Source: Candidatus Accumulibacter meliphilus
Lineage (GTDB): Bacteria; Pseudomonadota; Gammaproteobacteria; Burkholderiales; Rhodocyclaceae
Direction: 5' to 3'
NCBI GenBank assembly: GCA_003332265.1
Contig: QPGA01000005.1
Coordinates: 37,658-101,657 of the forward strand
Length of the DNA: 64,000 bases
Every line of letters starts with the position of its first letter. Positions within the stretch are counted from its first letter, which is position 1. The notes beneath the pieces are model-generated. The model saw nothing but the letters and a program-made list of their open reading frames with translations, was not told the origin of the DNA and searched no databases. This document shows positions 10,701 to 17,350 of the stretch, in pieces. Both the position numbers and the translations under genes were made by a program.

Positions 10701-10936
10701 ATGTCGAGAACTATATCGCTAGTGTAGCAAAAAATGCATTCTATCTTAATGATGTTTTTGAGTTGCTACGTCATGAGTATAGATACGGCTTCGCATTGCC
10801 AGATACTCTCAGTGAGATTGAGCGGCTAATCAAAATGTCCTTAGTAAAGCATTTAACGGGACAAAAAAGACCGGGTGTTAAATCGATAGCGAAAACTTCC
10901 TTCAAAAAGACTTTGCTTCCTGAGCGTCCTTTATAG
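7784..10936 (+). CDS. Calcineurin-like metallophosphoesterase fused to a degenerate STAND-like region; candidate defence protein
   Basis: This 1050-residue protein opens with a complete calcineurin-like phosphoesterase domain: SDIH (residues 11-14), GD (53-54), GNHD (100-103), HH (229-230) and HGHSH (256-260) supply the metal and catalytic residues. After a linker comes APPQYGLTCLAKYLA (423-437), placed like a P-loop of a STAND/NACHT ATPase but lacking the Walker A lysine. A hydrophobic strand ending in Asp (RRVVLDSW), a sensor-like IICMQR and an RTPLNCLTLL motif like that seen in NACHT proteins follow. The last 450 residues look helical. Such N-terminal effector plus STAND layouts are known in phage-defence proteins; that role here is inferred. 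The gene looks AT-richer than its neighbours and lies alone between inverted repeats, suggesting transfer. The start follows AAAAGGA. Confidence 0.8.
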   Translation: MPKELTWLHISDIHFCPHTEWRDSLSRGELLDYLKTHFTTSEWPQPDLIFCTGDIAFGHSSKQPITEQYSVAEQFFDKLLDVCGSEGTSLPRERLFIVPGNHDVNRDAINGDAQSALKTWARDSWAHVGEINQRFNDKSTEFLDTIRRLNEYGEFIKRYLPHLSDPGQRHVYAKTFEINGISIGVFGFNSAWTCAGLEDDRNIWLAAEWQFNTAKKELQDSEVRIGLMHHPIDWLNQTERELTNRRVASDFDFWLHGHSHNAWVTPIQSHIVIAAGAVGAGSSDEFGVNLCKISLSDNTGAARLHAKKAGASGWTIMPIEEVAPAGLWRFDLPLRLRKSPNNPEAHQSNNKTNVPQDPAPFDYIARYLSSEFERALKSFSGQPRVWVEPILSRKAEIEKDAKLEPPVTAAELVNSIASIIIKAPPQYGLTCLAKYLAKLAWHKPSREFWLYLDAKLLRPNSASINTETERVLGPLNLSFQDIRRVVLDSWSPTEKEGPKLLIKIIEIFGETPIICMQRSDASMAERLSNIDLRRTFETYFLWTLPREVIRKIVSGYNEARQIGDDDAVTKRLVSDLEVLNLHRTPLNCLTLLKVSEFDFDESPVNRTEMLKRVLFLLFNTDGIPTYKSKPDLKDSEHVLGYFCELLIREGSYFFTQNRFLLEVQRFCKDSLIDLDTHIVFDVLYKNNILLMHGSQFYFRFSYWIFYFVAQRMHHNEAFAKYILSEMRYAQYPEIIEFYTGADRKRDDALQVIINDLGECYRTVKENCGFPENLDPYKHATWESSPETQEKMHEVITKGVMDSNLPAEIKDQFADRTYDPARPYDQTIANILTEHSVVCLMKLISAAARALRNSDYAAPETKRQLLTAIMRSWDQLSKIVLVIAPELAEAGHASYDNAKFFLVGDFGKNRNERLGAILSVIPYNIAAWHQDDLYSPKMGPLLFDQLDSPDLSSIARHELLVLLILQRPRNWSKHVENYIASVAKNAFYLNDVFELLRHEYRYGFALPDTLSEIERLIKMSLVKHLTGQKRPGVKSIAKTSFKKTLLPERPL

Positions 10937-10970
10937 AGATCACGTGCACATTTTTGGGTAGAGCGCACAC

Positions 10971-11024
10971 TTTTTGGGGTCAGGTCTTTCCCCGTGCCTT
11001 GGGCAAAAGTCAAGACCTGACCCC
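10971..11024 (-). repeat. Palindromic 49-bp element, copy 2
   Basis: The core 10976-11024 begins GGGGTCAGGTCTT and ends AAGACCTGACCCC, a perfect 13-bp terminal inverted repeat. It lies in the opposite orientation to the copy at 7681, so the pair encloses the phosphoesterase gene. Confidence 0.85.
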
Positions 11025-11081
11025 GTCCCGTGCGTGGGCGACATTCTCGTTGGCGGTTCAGCGGCAATTTCAAGGGGCACG

Positions 11082-11969
11082 TCATGAATCGATTGACGGT
11101 TGTAAAGCTTGTAAAGGCATGCTGGCCGTAGGAATCGAATCGTCATCCTGGCCTTCGCGTCCTTCGCGGCCGGCTCTTCCGAAGACAAAGCTGTCCATCG
11201 CCAGCACGCGGTGCGTGATGCCGCCGTCGATCACTGTCGCCGGCAAGGACGTGGCAGCCGCGCCGGCGGCCACCAGCAGTGGCCAGAAATGCTCGGCGGT
11301 GGGGTGCGCGCGTTGGCCATGCGGCGCCAAGGCGAGGGTCTGGCGCAACCGTGTGCTGTCGCCGGCGACAACGGCTTCGCGAACCCAGGCGGCGAATTCG
11401 GCCACATAGGCCTCTTCGTGCCCGTGCTGACCGTGGTGGCGGTGGCCGCCGCGAACCTCGTTGAGGTTGTGCGTCAGGCTGCCCGAACCGACGATCAACA
11501 CGCCGTCGTCGGCGAGCGGCGCGAGCGCCTGACCGAAGGTCCAGGCCGAATCGGCGTCCAGCCGTGACGGCAGCGAGACCTGGAAAACCGGCACGTCGGC
11601 CGCGGGGTAAAGGTACAACATCGGCACCCAGGCGCCGTGGTCGAGACCGCGGCGCTCGTCCGGTCGCGGCGACCAGCCGGCTTCCTGCAGCAGATCGAGC
11701 GTGCGACGCGCCAGCTGCGGGTGACCGGCCACCGGGTAGTCCATCTCGTACAGCGCCGGGTCGAAGCCACCGAAGTCGTGGATCGTCCTCGGCCGTTCCA
11801 CCATCCCGACCAGCGGACGCGGCGTCATCCAGTGCGGTGACACGATCAGCACCGCGCGGGGCTTGGGCAGTTCGCGACCCAGGGCCGTCAGACGCGGCCC
11901 GGCCAGGCCGGGCTCCATCGCGAAGCTGGGTGCGCCGTGCGAAACGAACAAACTGGGTAGACGGTCCAT
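11082..11969 (-). CDS. DODA-type class III extradiol aromatic ring-opening dioxygenase family protein
   Basis: This 295-residue protein begins MDRLPSLFVSHGAPS, the typical opening of the LigB-like/YgiD (DODA) family, with zinc-ligand candidates in SHGAP (H11), SPHW, LDHGAW and GSGSLTHNL. Family members use a single metal to open catechol-type rings or act on DOPA; the substrate here cannot be told. The same frame stays open upstream to 12488 but runs through the DoxX gene out of phase, so the ATG at 11969 is the sensible start. DoxX lies 41 bp upstream on the same strand, and a LysR regulator is divergent. The last 25 residues are low-complexity. Confidence 0.88.
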   Translation of the reverse strand: MDRLPSLFVSHGAPSFAMEPGLAGPRLTALGRELPKPRAVLIVSPHWMTPRPLVGMVERPRTIHDFGGFDPALYEMDYPVAGHPQLARRTLDLLQEAGWSPRPDERRGLDHGAWVPMLYLYPAADVPVFQVSLPSRLDADSAWTFGQALAPLADDGVLIVGSGSLTHNLNEVRGGHRHHGQHGHEEAYVAEFAAWVREAVVAGDSTRLRQTLALAPHGQRAHPTAEHFWPLLVAAGAAATSLPATVIDGGITHRVLAMDSFVFGRAGREGREGQDDDSIPTASMPLQALQPSIDS

Positions 11970-12010
11970 GGCGTCGCTCCTGGGTCGGATGAATGTTCGC
12001 GCGCTGCTGT

Positions 12011-12472
12011 TCAGCGCGCGCCGCGCGCGGCCAGCATGGCATCCAGCGACAGTCGACCCGCGCCGCTGATCAACAGCGAGAGCGACGCGGCGAGCAGTGC
12101 CAGGGCGAATTCGTAGCCGTTGTTGGCCATGAACAGGCCCTTGTCGATATGCACGCCGAAGATCGCGACAAGCATCGCGAACACCAGGGTCGCTGCGCCC
12201 GGACGCACCAGCAGCCCGAGGATCAGCGCCAGACCGCCGAAGAATTCGGCACTGCCCGCCAGCAAGGCCATCAGGTAGCCCGGCGTCAGGCCGAGTGAGG
12301 CCATGAACTGGCCTGTGCCTTCGAGGCCGTAGCCGCCAAAGGCGCCGAACAGCTTCTGGGCGCCGTGGGCAAGGAAAATGATGCCCACGGGAATACGCAG
12401 GGCCAGCGCGCTCCAGCCGGCGTTGGTGCCGACGATGCGTTGCAGGAGGGAAGTGGTGTTGGCTGTGCTCAT
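12011..12472 (-). CDS. DoxX family membrane protein
   Basis: This 153-residue protein has about four membrane helices and typical DoxX-family stretches: ALRIPVGIIFLAHGAQKLFG, PGYLMALLAGSAEFFGGLAL and VHIDKGLFMANNGYEFAL. DoxX proteins are small quinone-interacting or redox-associated membrane proteins, and they often sit beside DODA dioxygenases as here. The frame is open further upstream, but the ATG at 12472 is where family similarity begins; anything longer would run into the divergent LysR gene. The DODA gene follows 41 bp downstream, probably in one transcript, with control from the divergent regulator inferred. Confidence 0.88.
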   Translation of the reverse strand: MSTANTTSLLQRIVGTNAGWSALALRIPVGIIFLAHGAQKLFGAFGGYGLEGTGQFMASLGLTPGYLMALLAGSAEFFGGLALILGLLVRPGAATLVFAMLVAIFGVHIDKGLFMANNGYEFALALLAASLSLLISGAGRLSLDAMLAARGAR

Positions 12473-12578
12473 GGGGTGCTCCGGACAAGGGTCGTCAATC
12501 GAAGAGTTCATTGTAGAAATTGCCTCTGGGCAGATAAACATGCTTGAATGCGATTCACTGTTCCGAATTTCGAGACCA

Positions 12579-13478
12579 ATGGACCGATTCGAAGCCATGC
12601 GGGTTTTCGTCGCCGTGATCGACGCCGGCAGCTTTGTCGGCGCCTCCGACGCGCTGGCGCTGTCCAAGGCGGCGGTATCGCGCCATGTCGCGGATCTGGA
12701 GTCGCACCTGGGCGTGCGCTTGATACACCGCACTACCCGCAAGTTGTCCTTGACGGCCGAGGGCGAGGTCTTCCATGCGCGTTGCGAGGAACTGCTCGCC
12801 GGCGTCGAAGAGGCGGAAGCGGAAATCACCTCGGTCAGCGGCGAGGCCACGGGAATCCTGCGCATCAACGTCCCTTTCACTTTCGGCCACTTGCATCTGG
12901 CGCCGCTGTGGGTCGAGTTCATGGCCCTGCACCCGAAAGTGACGCTGGACGTAACCCTGGCCGACCGCGTGGTGGATCTGGTCGAGGAAGGCTTCGACAT
13001 GGCGGTGCGCATCGCGCGCCTGCCCAACTCCACGCTGATCAGCCGCCAGCTCACCTCGACGCGCCTGGTGTTGTGTGCCTCCCCCAGCTATCTGCGCAAT
13101 CACGGCACGCCGGCACATCCGTCCGAGCTGGCGCAGCACGCGGTCGTCGCCTACAGCCTGTTCTCGATGGGCGACAACTGGGCGTTCACGGGGCCACGAG
13201 GCATGCTGTCGGTGAAAGTGTCACCGCGCCTGCGCACCAATAACGGCGACACCTGCCGGGTCGCCGCGCTGCGCCATCAGGGCATCGTCTTGCAACCTTC
13301 CTTCCTCGTCGGCCCGGATCTGATCGCCGGAACCCTGGTCGAGCTGTTGCCGGCCTACCGTTCGATCGAACTCGGCGTGTACGCGGTTTACCCCTCGCGA
13401 AAGTTCGTCGCGCCCAAGCTTCGCCTGCTGATCGACTTTCTCGCCGACGCTTTCCGGATGCAGGCCTGGCCGGGATAG
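12579..13478 (+). CDS. LysR-family transcriptional regulator
   Basis: This 299-residue protein starts MDRFEAMRVFVAVIDAGSF and has the LysR winged-helix signature (ALALSKAAVSRHVADLESHLG) in residues 1-60, then a type-2 periplasmic-binding-like effector domain. The full length is normal for the family. The frame is open to 12378, but only the ATG at 12579 fits the family. It is divergent from doxX with 106 bp between the two starts, the usual arrangement for a LysR protein controlling its neighbour. The inducer is unknown. Confidence 0.92.
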   Translation: MDRFEAMRVFVAVIDAGSFVGASDALALSKAAVSRHVADLESHLGVRLIHRTTRKLSLTAEGEVFHARCEELLAGVEEAEAEITSVSGEATGILRINVPFTFGHLHLAPLWVEFMALHPKVTLDVTLADRVVDLVEEGFDMAVRIARLPNSTLISRQLTSTRLVLCASPSYLRNHGTPAHPSELAQHAVVAYSLFSMGDNWAFTGPRGMLSVKVSPRLRTNNGDTCRVAALRHQGIVLQPSFLVGPDLIAGTLVELLPAYRSIELGVYAVYPSRKFVAPKLRLLIDFLADAFRMQAWPG

Positions 13479-13672
13479 GGGCTATTGGAATTTCCGTGGC
13501 GGAGGCAGCCACGGCACAGGTTCAGGGGAGCTGCGCGCTGAGTGATGTCCGGTCGCGCCGGGGCCGCGCGGAAAATTCGCAGACGAATACGCCGATGCGC
13601 TACATTCCCGAACATCGGCAGCAAGGTGAAACCGGCCTGCCACCACCTCGCGCCTCTCAAGGAGAATCGCAA

Positions 13673-14122
13673 ATGCCAACAACAGGTACCGTACAACTGC
13701 AGCGTGTGTTCAGAGCACCACCGGAGCGCGTCTATCGAGCCTTCCTTGAGGCAGACGCAATGGCCAAGTGGATCCCGCCATACGGGTTCACTTGCAAAGT
13801 CCACCACATGGATGCCAGGGTCGGCGGAAGCTTCAAGATGTCTTTCACCAACTTCGATACAGGGAACGCTCACTCCTTCGGCGGCGAGTACCTTGAACTC
13901 GTGCCGCACGAACGCCTTCGCTACACGGACAGATTCGACGACCCGAACATGCCCGGGGAACTTCAGGTTACGGTGATTCTCACGAAGGTTTCCTGCGGCA
14001 CCGAGCTACACATAGTCCAGGAAGGTATCCCCGCGGTCATCCCTGTAGAAATGTGCTACCTCGGCTGGCAGGAGTCCCTGACGCAGCTGGCGACGCTCGT
14101 CGAGCCAGAGATCCCCGGCTAA
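13673..14122 (+). CDS. SRPBCC/AHSA1-like domain protein
   Basis: This 149-residue protein has the START-like fold pattern of the AHSA1 group: VQLQRVFRAPPERVYRAFL, MAKWIPPYGF, VGGSFKMSF, GGEYLELVPHERLRYTDRFD and WQESLTQLATLVEPE. Such proteins bind small hydrophobic ligands or Hsp90-type partners; no specific role can be assigned. The ATG at 13673 follows AAGGAG by 8 bases. The TAA stop lies within an attC-like palindrome (14117-14186), which would fit an integron-type gene cassette. No matching site was found upstream and no integrase is present. Confidence 0.85.
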   Translation: MPTTGTVQLQRVFRAPPERVYRAFLEADAMAKWIPPYGFTCKVHHMDARVGGSFKMSFTNFDTGNAHSFGGEYLELVPHERLRYTDRFDDPNMPGELQVTVILTKVSCGTELHIVQEGIPAVIPVEMCYLGWQESLTQLATLVEPEIPG

Positions 14123-14186
14123 CAAGCTGCCGCCCAACGGCTATGGACAGATCGTGCGAAGCCACGATCTGATCCCTTTGTTGGAC
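14117..14186 (+). repeat. attC-like imperfect palindrome at the 3' end of the SRPBCC gene
   Basis: CTAACAAG near 14119 pairs with CTTTGTTGG near 14177. Inside, CAGATCGTG (14148-14156) and CACGATCTG (14163-14171) form a perfect 9-bp stem with a 6-base loop. GCCCAAC (14132-14138) fits RYYYAAC and GTTGGAC (14180-14186) fits GTTRRRY, the simple core-site patterns of attC. It could instead be a bidirectional terminator. Confidence 0.4.
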
Positions 14187-14709
14187 GCGCCCGTGCCGGA
14201 GAGCTGAGCGCTCCCATCGCCATCACGGCAGCCACGGCACGCGCAAAGTATCGCCGGGCGGTTCCTTGCACGGTGGCGCGAAGCGGTTTGTATCGAAATT
14301 TCAGCAAGAGATGCGGCAAGCCGATCAGGCGCCTGCAAGTGGCGTGCAGGACGGCAAAATTGCCATCCGTTTGCTACTGACCCCGTGGCCCTGGCGGTGG
14401 GCGCCCTGTTGGCGTCGAGCGGGAAGCCGCCACCGTGCGCCAAGCTTGCCATCGTCTCGACGCCTTCCTGCTCAAGCACATCGCGTCGGGTCAGCGAATG
14501 CAGCAGACGGCGGCGGACCCCGGCCCGCACTTCGTCGAGCAAGCGTAAGAGATCGCGCCCTCTTCGCCACCCCTGGCGGTTGATTCATCGCTAAACGAAG
14601 CGGGCTCTAAACGAAGCGGCCTTCGCCGACCGCTCTCGACTGGCCTCCAAAACGAAACTTGCTTCGCTTCGCGCGCCTGGCGTGCCGTGAAAACGCGCGC
14701 CCAATCGAC
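14187..14709. other. Upstream region of the sigma-54 cluster without a supportable gene
   Basis: I see no convincing coding frame. Short open frames on the minus strand carry no recognisable domain and lack good starts. The recognisable signal is the direct repeat at 14591-14619. Confidence 0.5.
14591..14619. promoter_or_regulatory. Direct repeat, candidate enhancer site for the sigma-54 activator
   Basis: CTAAACGAAGCGG occurs at 14591-14603 and again at 14607-14619, a 16-bp period. It lies about 90-120 bp before the sigma-54 promoter, the usual distance for an activator-binding site. The link to the regulator at 25439-26800 is inferred. Confidence 0.4.
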
Positions 14710-14724
14710 TGGCACGGATTATGC
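14710..14724 (+). promoter_or_regulatory. Sigma-54 (-24/-12) promoter of the tagged-protein cluster
   Basis: TGGCACGGATTATGC matches TGGCACGNNNNTTGC with one mismatch and correct GG-GC spacing. It is 57 bp before the ATG at 14782. A sigma-54 activator gene closes the same cluster. Confidence 0.65.
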
Positions 14725-14781
14725 GGTGCAACACCCAAACGGCGCGCCAACCGCTCGCCGGCACCCCTACCGGAGCTTGCC

Positions 14782-15339
14782 ATGAACCACCGCCTTCTCG
14801 ACTATCAGCCGCCCCTCGACGCCCTGGAGCAAGCGCTGGAGGCGCCGGGGAATGTCGCGGGATGGTCGAGTGCGAACGAAATGCGGGTCGCTGCCGAGTT
14901 GCTCGAACATGCCGACGAAGGCGTACTCGAGTCCTACCTCGACGGGATGATCGGAGGCGCAGACGGGCGCGCTGTCGCGAGCGACGTTCGCGCCGCGCTG
15001 GCCGGCATCCTCGGGCGCATCGGTCGGCCGCTCCTGCGCCAGGCCGGTGCCACGCCGAGATTGTCGGCGGGCCGCATCTTTGCTCTCGAACTCGAAGGCT
15101 TGAGTCCCGAGGACCAGGCTTTCGAGGTGGCGCGTCATTTCGGGCGCTTTGCCGCCGACGCCGCGCGACGTGCAAGTCGCGCTACCGGCACGGCTTCAGC
15201 GCAGTTGGTAGCGCGGCGCGCCGCGGTTGCTGCTGCGCAGGAGTTTGCGCCCGGCCTGGCGCCGACAAATCCGGGCAGCCGCCCGTCCACGGGAACGTGG
15301 TTTCGCAGAGGACGCCAACTCGTCGTCCTCAACCCTTAG
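14782..15339 (+). CDS. Uncharacterised 185-residue protein, first gene of the sigma-54 cluster
   Basis: I do not recognise this protein. It starts MNHRLLDYQPPLDALEQALE, is mostly helical and alanine-rich, and ends WFRRGRQLVVLNP. Its C-terminal half follows the same pattern as the next protein: an AARRA-type helix, then FAPGLAPTNPGSR and a W-[FA]-RRG-x-x-[LI]-V-[VI] ending, against APGLIRRAGG and WARRGDKIVIYG in the neighbour. The two therefore look like distant paralogues with a shared C-terminal module. No signal peptide or membrane helix is evident. The ATG at 14782 follows CGGAG; the frame is open to 14659, but that would start upstream of the predicted sigma-54 promoter. Confidence 0.7.
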   Translation: MNHRLLDYQPPLDALEQALEAPGNVAGWSSANEMRVAAELLEHADEGVLESYLDGMIGGADGRAVASDVRAALAGILGRIGRPLLRQAGATPRLSAGRIFALELEGLSPEDQAFEVARHFGRFAADAARRASRATGTASAQLVARRAAVAAAQEFAPGLAPTNPGSRPSTGTWFRRGRQLVVLNP

Positions 15340-15363
15340 TACCTGTCATTTGAGGAGCCTGCC

Positions 15364-16020
15364 ATGCATGACATCGACCGCAACCAGATGGAGTTCGAGG
15401 ACGAAGCATCCGAATACGAAACCGACGAGTTCGAGTCAAACGAGTCGGATTGGTCGGGTGAATACGCAACTGATCTCAGCGAAGCCGAGGAGTACGAACT
15501 TGCCTACGAATTGCTCAGCGTCGACAACGAGGAGGAGCTCGACCAGTTTCTCGGCAAACTTATCCGGCGGGTTGCCAAAGGTGCTCGCAAGCTGATCCGC
15601 TCGCCGATCGGCAAAGCGGTCGGCGGTGTTCTCAAGGGCGTCGCCAAGAAGGCCCTGCCGCTCGCTGGCGGTGCGCTTGGGGGCATCGTCGGCGGGCCAC
15701 TCGGTGCCAAGATCGGCAGTGGCGTCGCCTCTGCCGCGGGTAGCGCCATCGGCCTCGAAGCCGAGATGGAGCAGGAAGAGCAGGAGTTCGAGGGCGCCAA
15801 GCAGTTCGTCCGCCTGGCCGCAGACACCGTGAAGAAGGCGGCCTCTGCAGCACCAGGGGCCGACCCACGCGCGGTGGCGCAGTCAGCGGCGATCAGCGCT
15901 GCACGCAAGCTCGCACCCGGCTTGATCAGGAGAGCCGGCGGCATGGCCGCTGCTGCGGGCCGGGGCCAGAGCGGGCGCTGGGCACGGCGTGGCGACAAGA
16001 TCGTGATCTACGGGGCCTGA
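15364..16020 (+). CDS. Acidic-tagged glycine-zipper protein
   Basis: This 218-residue protein has an N-terminal acidic and aromatic tag of about 70 residues (MEFEDEASEYETDEFESNE, EYATDLSEAEEYELAYE). Next come a basic helix (RRVAKGARKLIRSPIGKAVG), a glycine-zipper-like hydrophobic segment near residues 95-135 (LAGGALGGIVGGPLGAKIG), a second acidic patch (MEQEEQEFEG), and the C-terminal module shared with the preceding protein. Glycine-zipper segments insert in or pack against membranes; a pore or membrane-anchoring role is only a guess. The gene starts 24 bp after its neighbour, with GAGGAG before the ATG. Confidence 0.75.
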   Translation: MHDIDRNQMEFEDEASEYETDEFESNESDWSGEYATDLSEAEEYELAYELLSVDNEEELDQFLGKLIRRVAKGARKLIRSPIGKAVGGVLKGVAKKALPLAGGALGGIVGGPLGAKIGSGVASAAGSAIGLEAEMEQEEQEFEGAKQFVRLAADTVKKAASAAPGADPRAVAQSAAISAARKLAPGLIRRAGGMAAAAGRGQSGRWARRGDKIVIYGA

Positions 16021-17325
16021 GTGAGTCGGCGCGTCATGACACCCTTCGCTGCCTGGATGCTGGCCCAAGAGGCGCGTGCTTTACGGACCCGGCTTACGCG
16101 CATCAAGCCTTTCGCGCTTTTGGAGCCGATGCTGCCGGCTGCCACCCTGCGGCCACGCGCGCAAGTGGCCATTGAACGCCACCTCGCACGCGGGCGCCGT
16201 GATCTCGAAGTCATGGTCCAGGGATTCATTACCTGGCTGCATGGCCCCGGACGCGCGGCCAGCGTAGCGCAGGCGCAGCGTCGCTTCACCTACCTGCGCC
16301 TGCAGTTCCACGCCGCGCTGACGCAGTTCGATCTGTTCAGCGACGTCATCACCCAGCGCAGCGAGCACGAATCGGGAGTCTGGCTCGCCGGGCTCGACGT
16401 GGTGGCCGCCGACGCACTGGCGCTGCCGGGCCACTACTACCCGGTGCCGCCGATCATCTGCTATCTCGACCGCGGGGCGGGTGCGGCAATTCGCCGTGCA
16501 CGCACCCGCTTGCCGGGTGGTGGCGAGAACCCGGTGGCAGTGATCCGGGTGCCGCGCGAGCGCATGGTCGGTAGCGGCATCGCCTCGTCGCTGGTGCACG
16601 AAGTTGGCCACCAAGGCGCGGCATTGCTCGCTCTGGTGCCATCGATTCGCCCAGTGCTGCGTGGGCTGCAGGCGGTCGAAGGTCCCGATCGCAGTGCCTG
16701 GGAACTCTGGGAGCGTTGGATCTCGGAGATCCTGGCCGACTTCTGGGCCGTGGCACGGGTCGGCATTGCCTCGACGCTGGGTTTGATAGCCGTGGTCAGC
16801 CTGCCGCGCGCCTTCGTGTTTCGCATCGAGCGCCAGGATCCGCATCCGGCACCCTGGATCCGCGTGCTGCTGAGTTGCGCCATCGGCCAGGCGCTGTACC
16901 CGCATCCACAGTGGGGACGCTTCGCCGCGCTGTGGGCAGCGTTCTATCCGCCGCAAGGCCTGGACGCTGCGCGTGCACAGCTGCTGGCGCGCTTGCGCGC
17001 CACCATGCCGGCATTTGTCGCCTTGCTGGTGCAGCACCGGCCGCGCTCGCTGCGTGGTCGCAGCCTGGCCGATGCGCTGGCCACCGCCGAGCGTCAACCC
17101 TTGCAGCTGGCGCAGCTGTACCGCGACTGGTGCGCTGCACCGGCGGCGATGTATCGCGCCGCGCCATCGCTGGTGTTCGCGGTCATCGGGCAGGCGCGTG
17201 CCGACGGGCGCGCCAGCCCCGAGCTGGAGAGCGAACTGCTGGCCCGCCTGCTCACCCATTGGGCGCTGGACAGCACGCTGAAGGGCGCTTCGCAATGCGC
17301 AAACCTGCGCTCCATTCAAAGTTGA
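16021..17325 (+). CDS. Putative HExxH zinc metallopeptidase-like protein of unknown family
   Basis: This 434-residue protein contains SSLVHEVGHQGAALLAL, an HExxH motif with H193, E194 and H197 in a hydrophobic helix. EILADFWA follows about 40 residues later, with E236 or D240 as a possible third ligand in gluzincin style. The rest is arginine- and alanine-rich with several hydrophobic stretches (VGIASTLGLIAVVSLPRAFVF). I do not recognise a named family. No clear signal peptide is seen, so it probably acts in the cytoplasm or by an unusual export route. The GTG at 16021 directly abuts the previous stop; an ATG at 16036 is an alternative. It lies in the sigma-54 cluster and the next gene begins 25 bp downstream. 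Confidence 0.7.
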   Translation: MSRRVMTPFAAWMLAQEARALRTRLTRIKPFALLEPMLPAATLRPRAQVAIERHLARGRRDLEVMVQGFITWLHGPGRAASVAQAQRRFTYLRLQFHAALTQFDLFSDVITQRSEHESGVWLAGLDVVAADALALPGHYYPVPPIICYLDRGAGAAIRRARTRLPGGGENPVAVIRVPRERMVGSGIASSLVHEVGHQGAALLALVPSIRPVLRGLQAVEGPDRSAWELWERWISEILADFWAVARVGIASTLGLIAVVSLPRAFVFRIERQDPHPAPWIRVLLSCAIGQALYPHPQWGRFAALWAAFYPPQGLDAARAQLLARLRATMPAFVALLVQHRPRSLRGRSLADALATAERQPLQLAQLYRDWCAAPAAMYRAAPSLVFAVIGQARADGRASPELESELLARLLTHWALDSTLKGASQCANLRSIQS

Positions 17326-17350
17326 TCTGCTGTTCACCAAGGAGAAAAAC

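Noticed and set aside
14141-14542. Possible decayed integrase or transposase on the minus strand near the attC-like site
   Set aside because: The stretch [16 protein letters not shown] faintly recalls an integrase N-terminus, but no catalytic R-H-R-Y residues or start codon follow.
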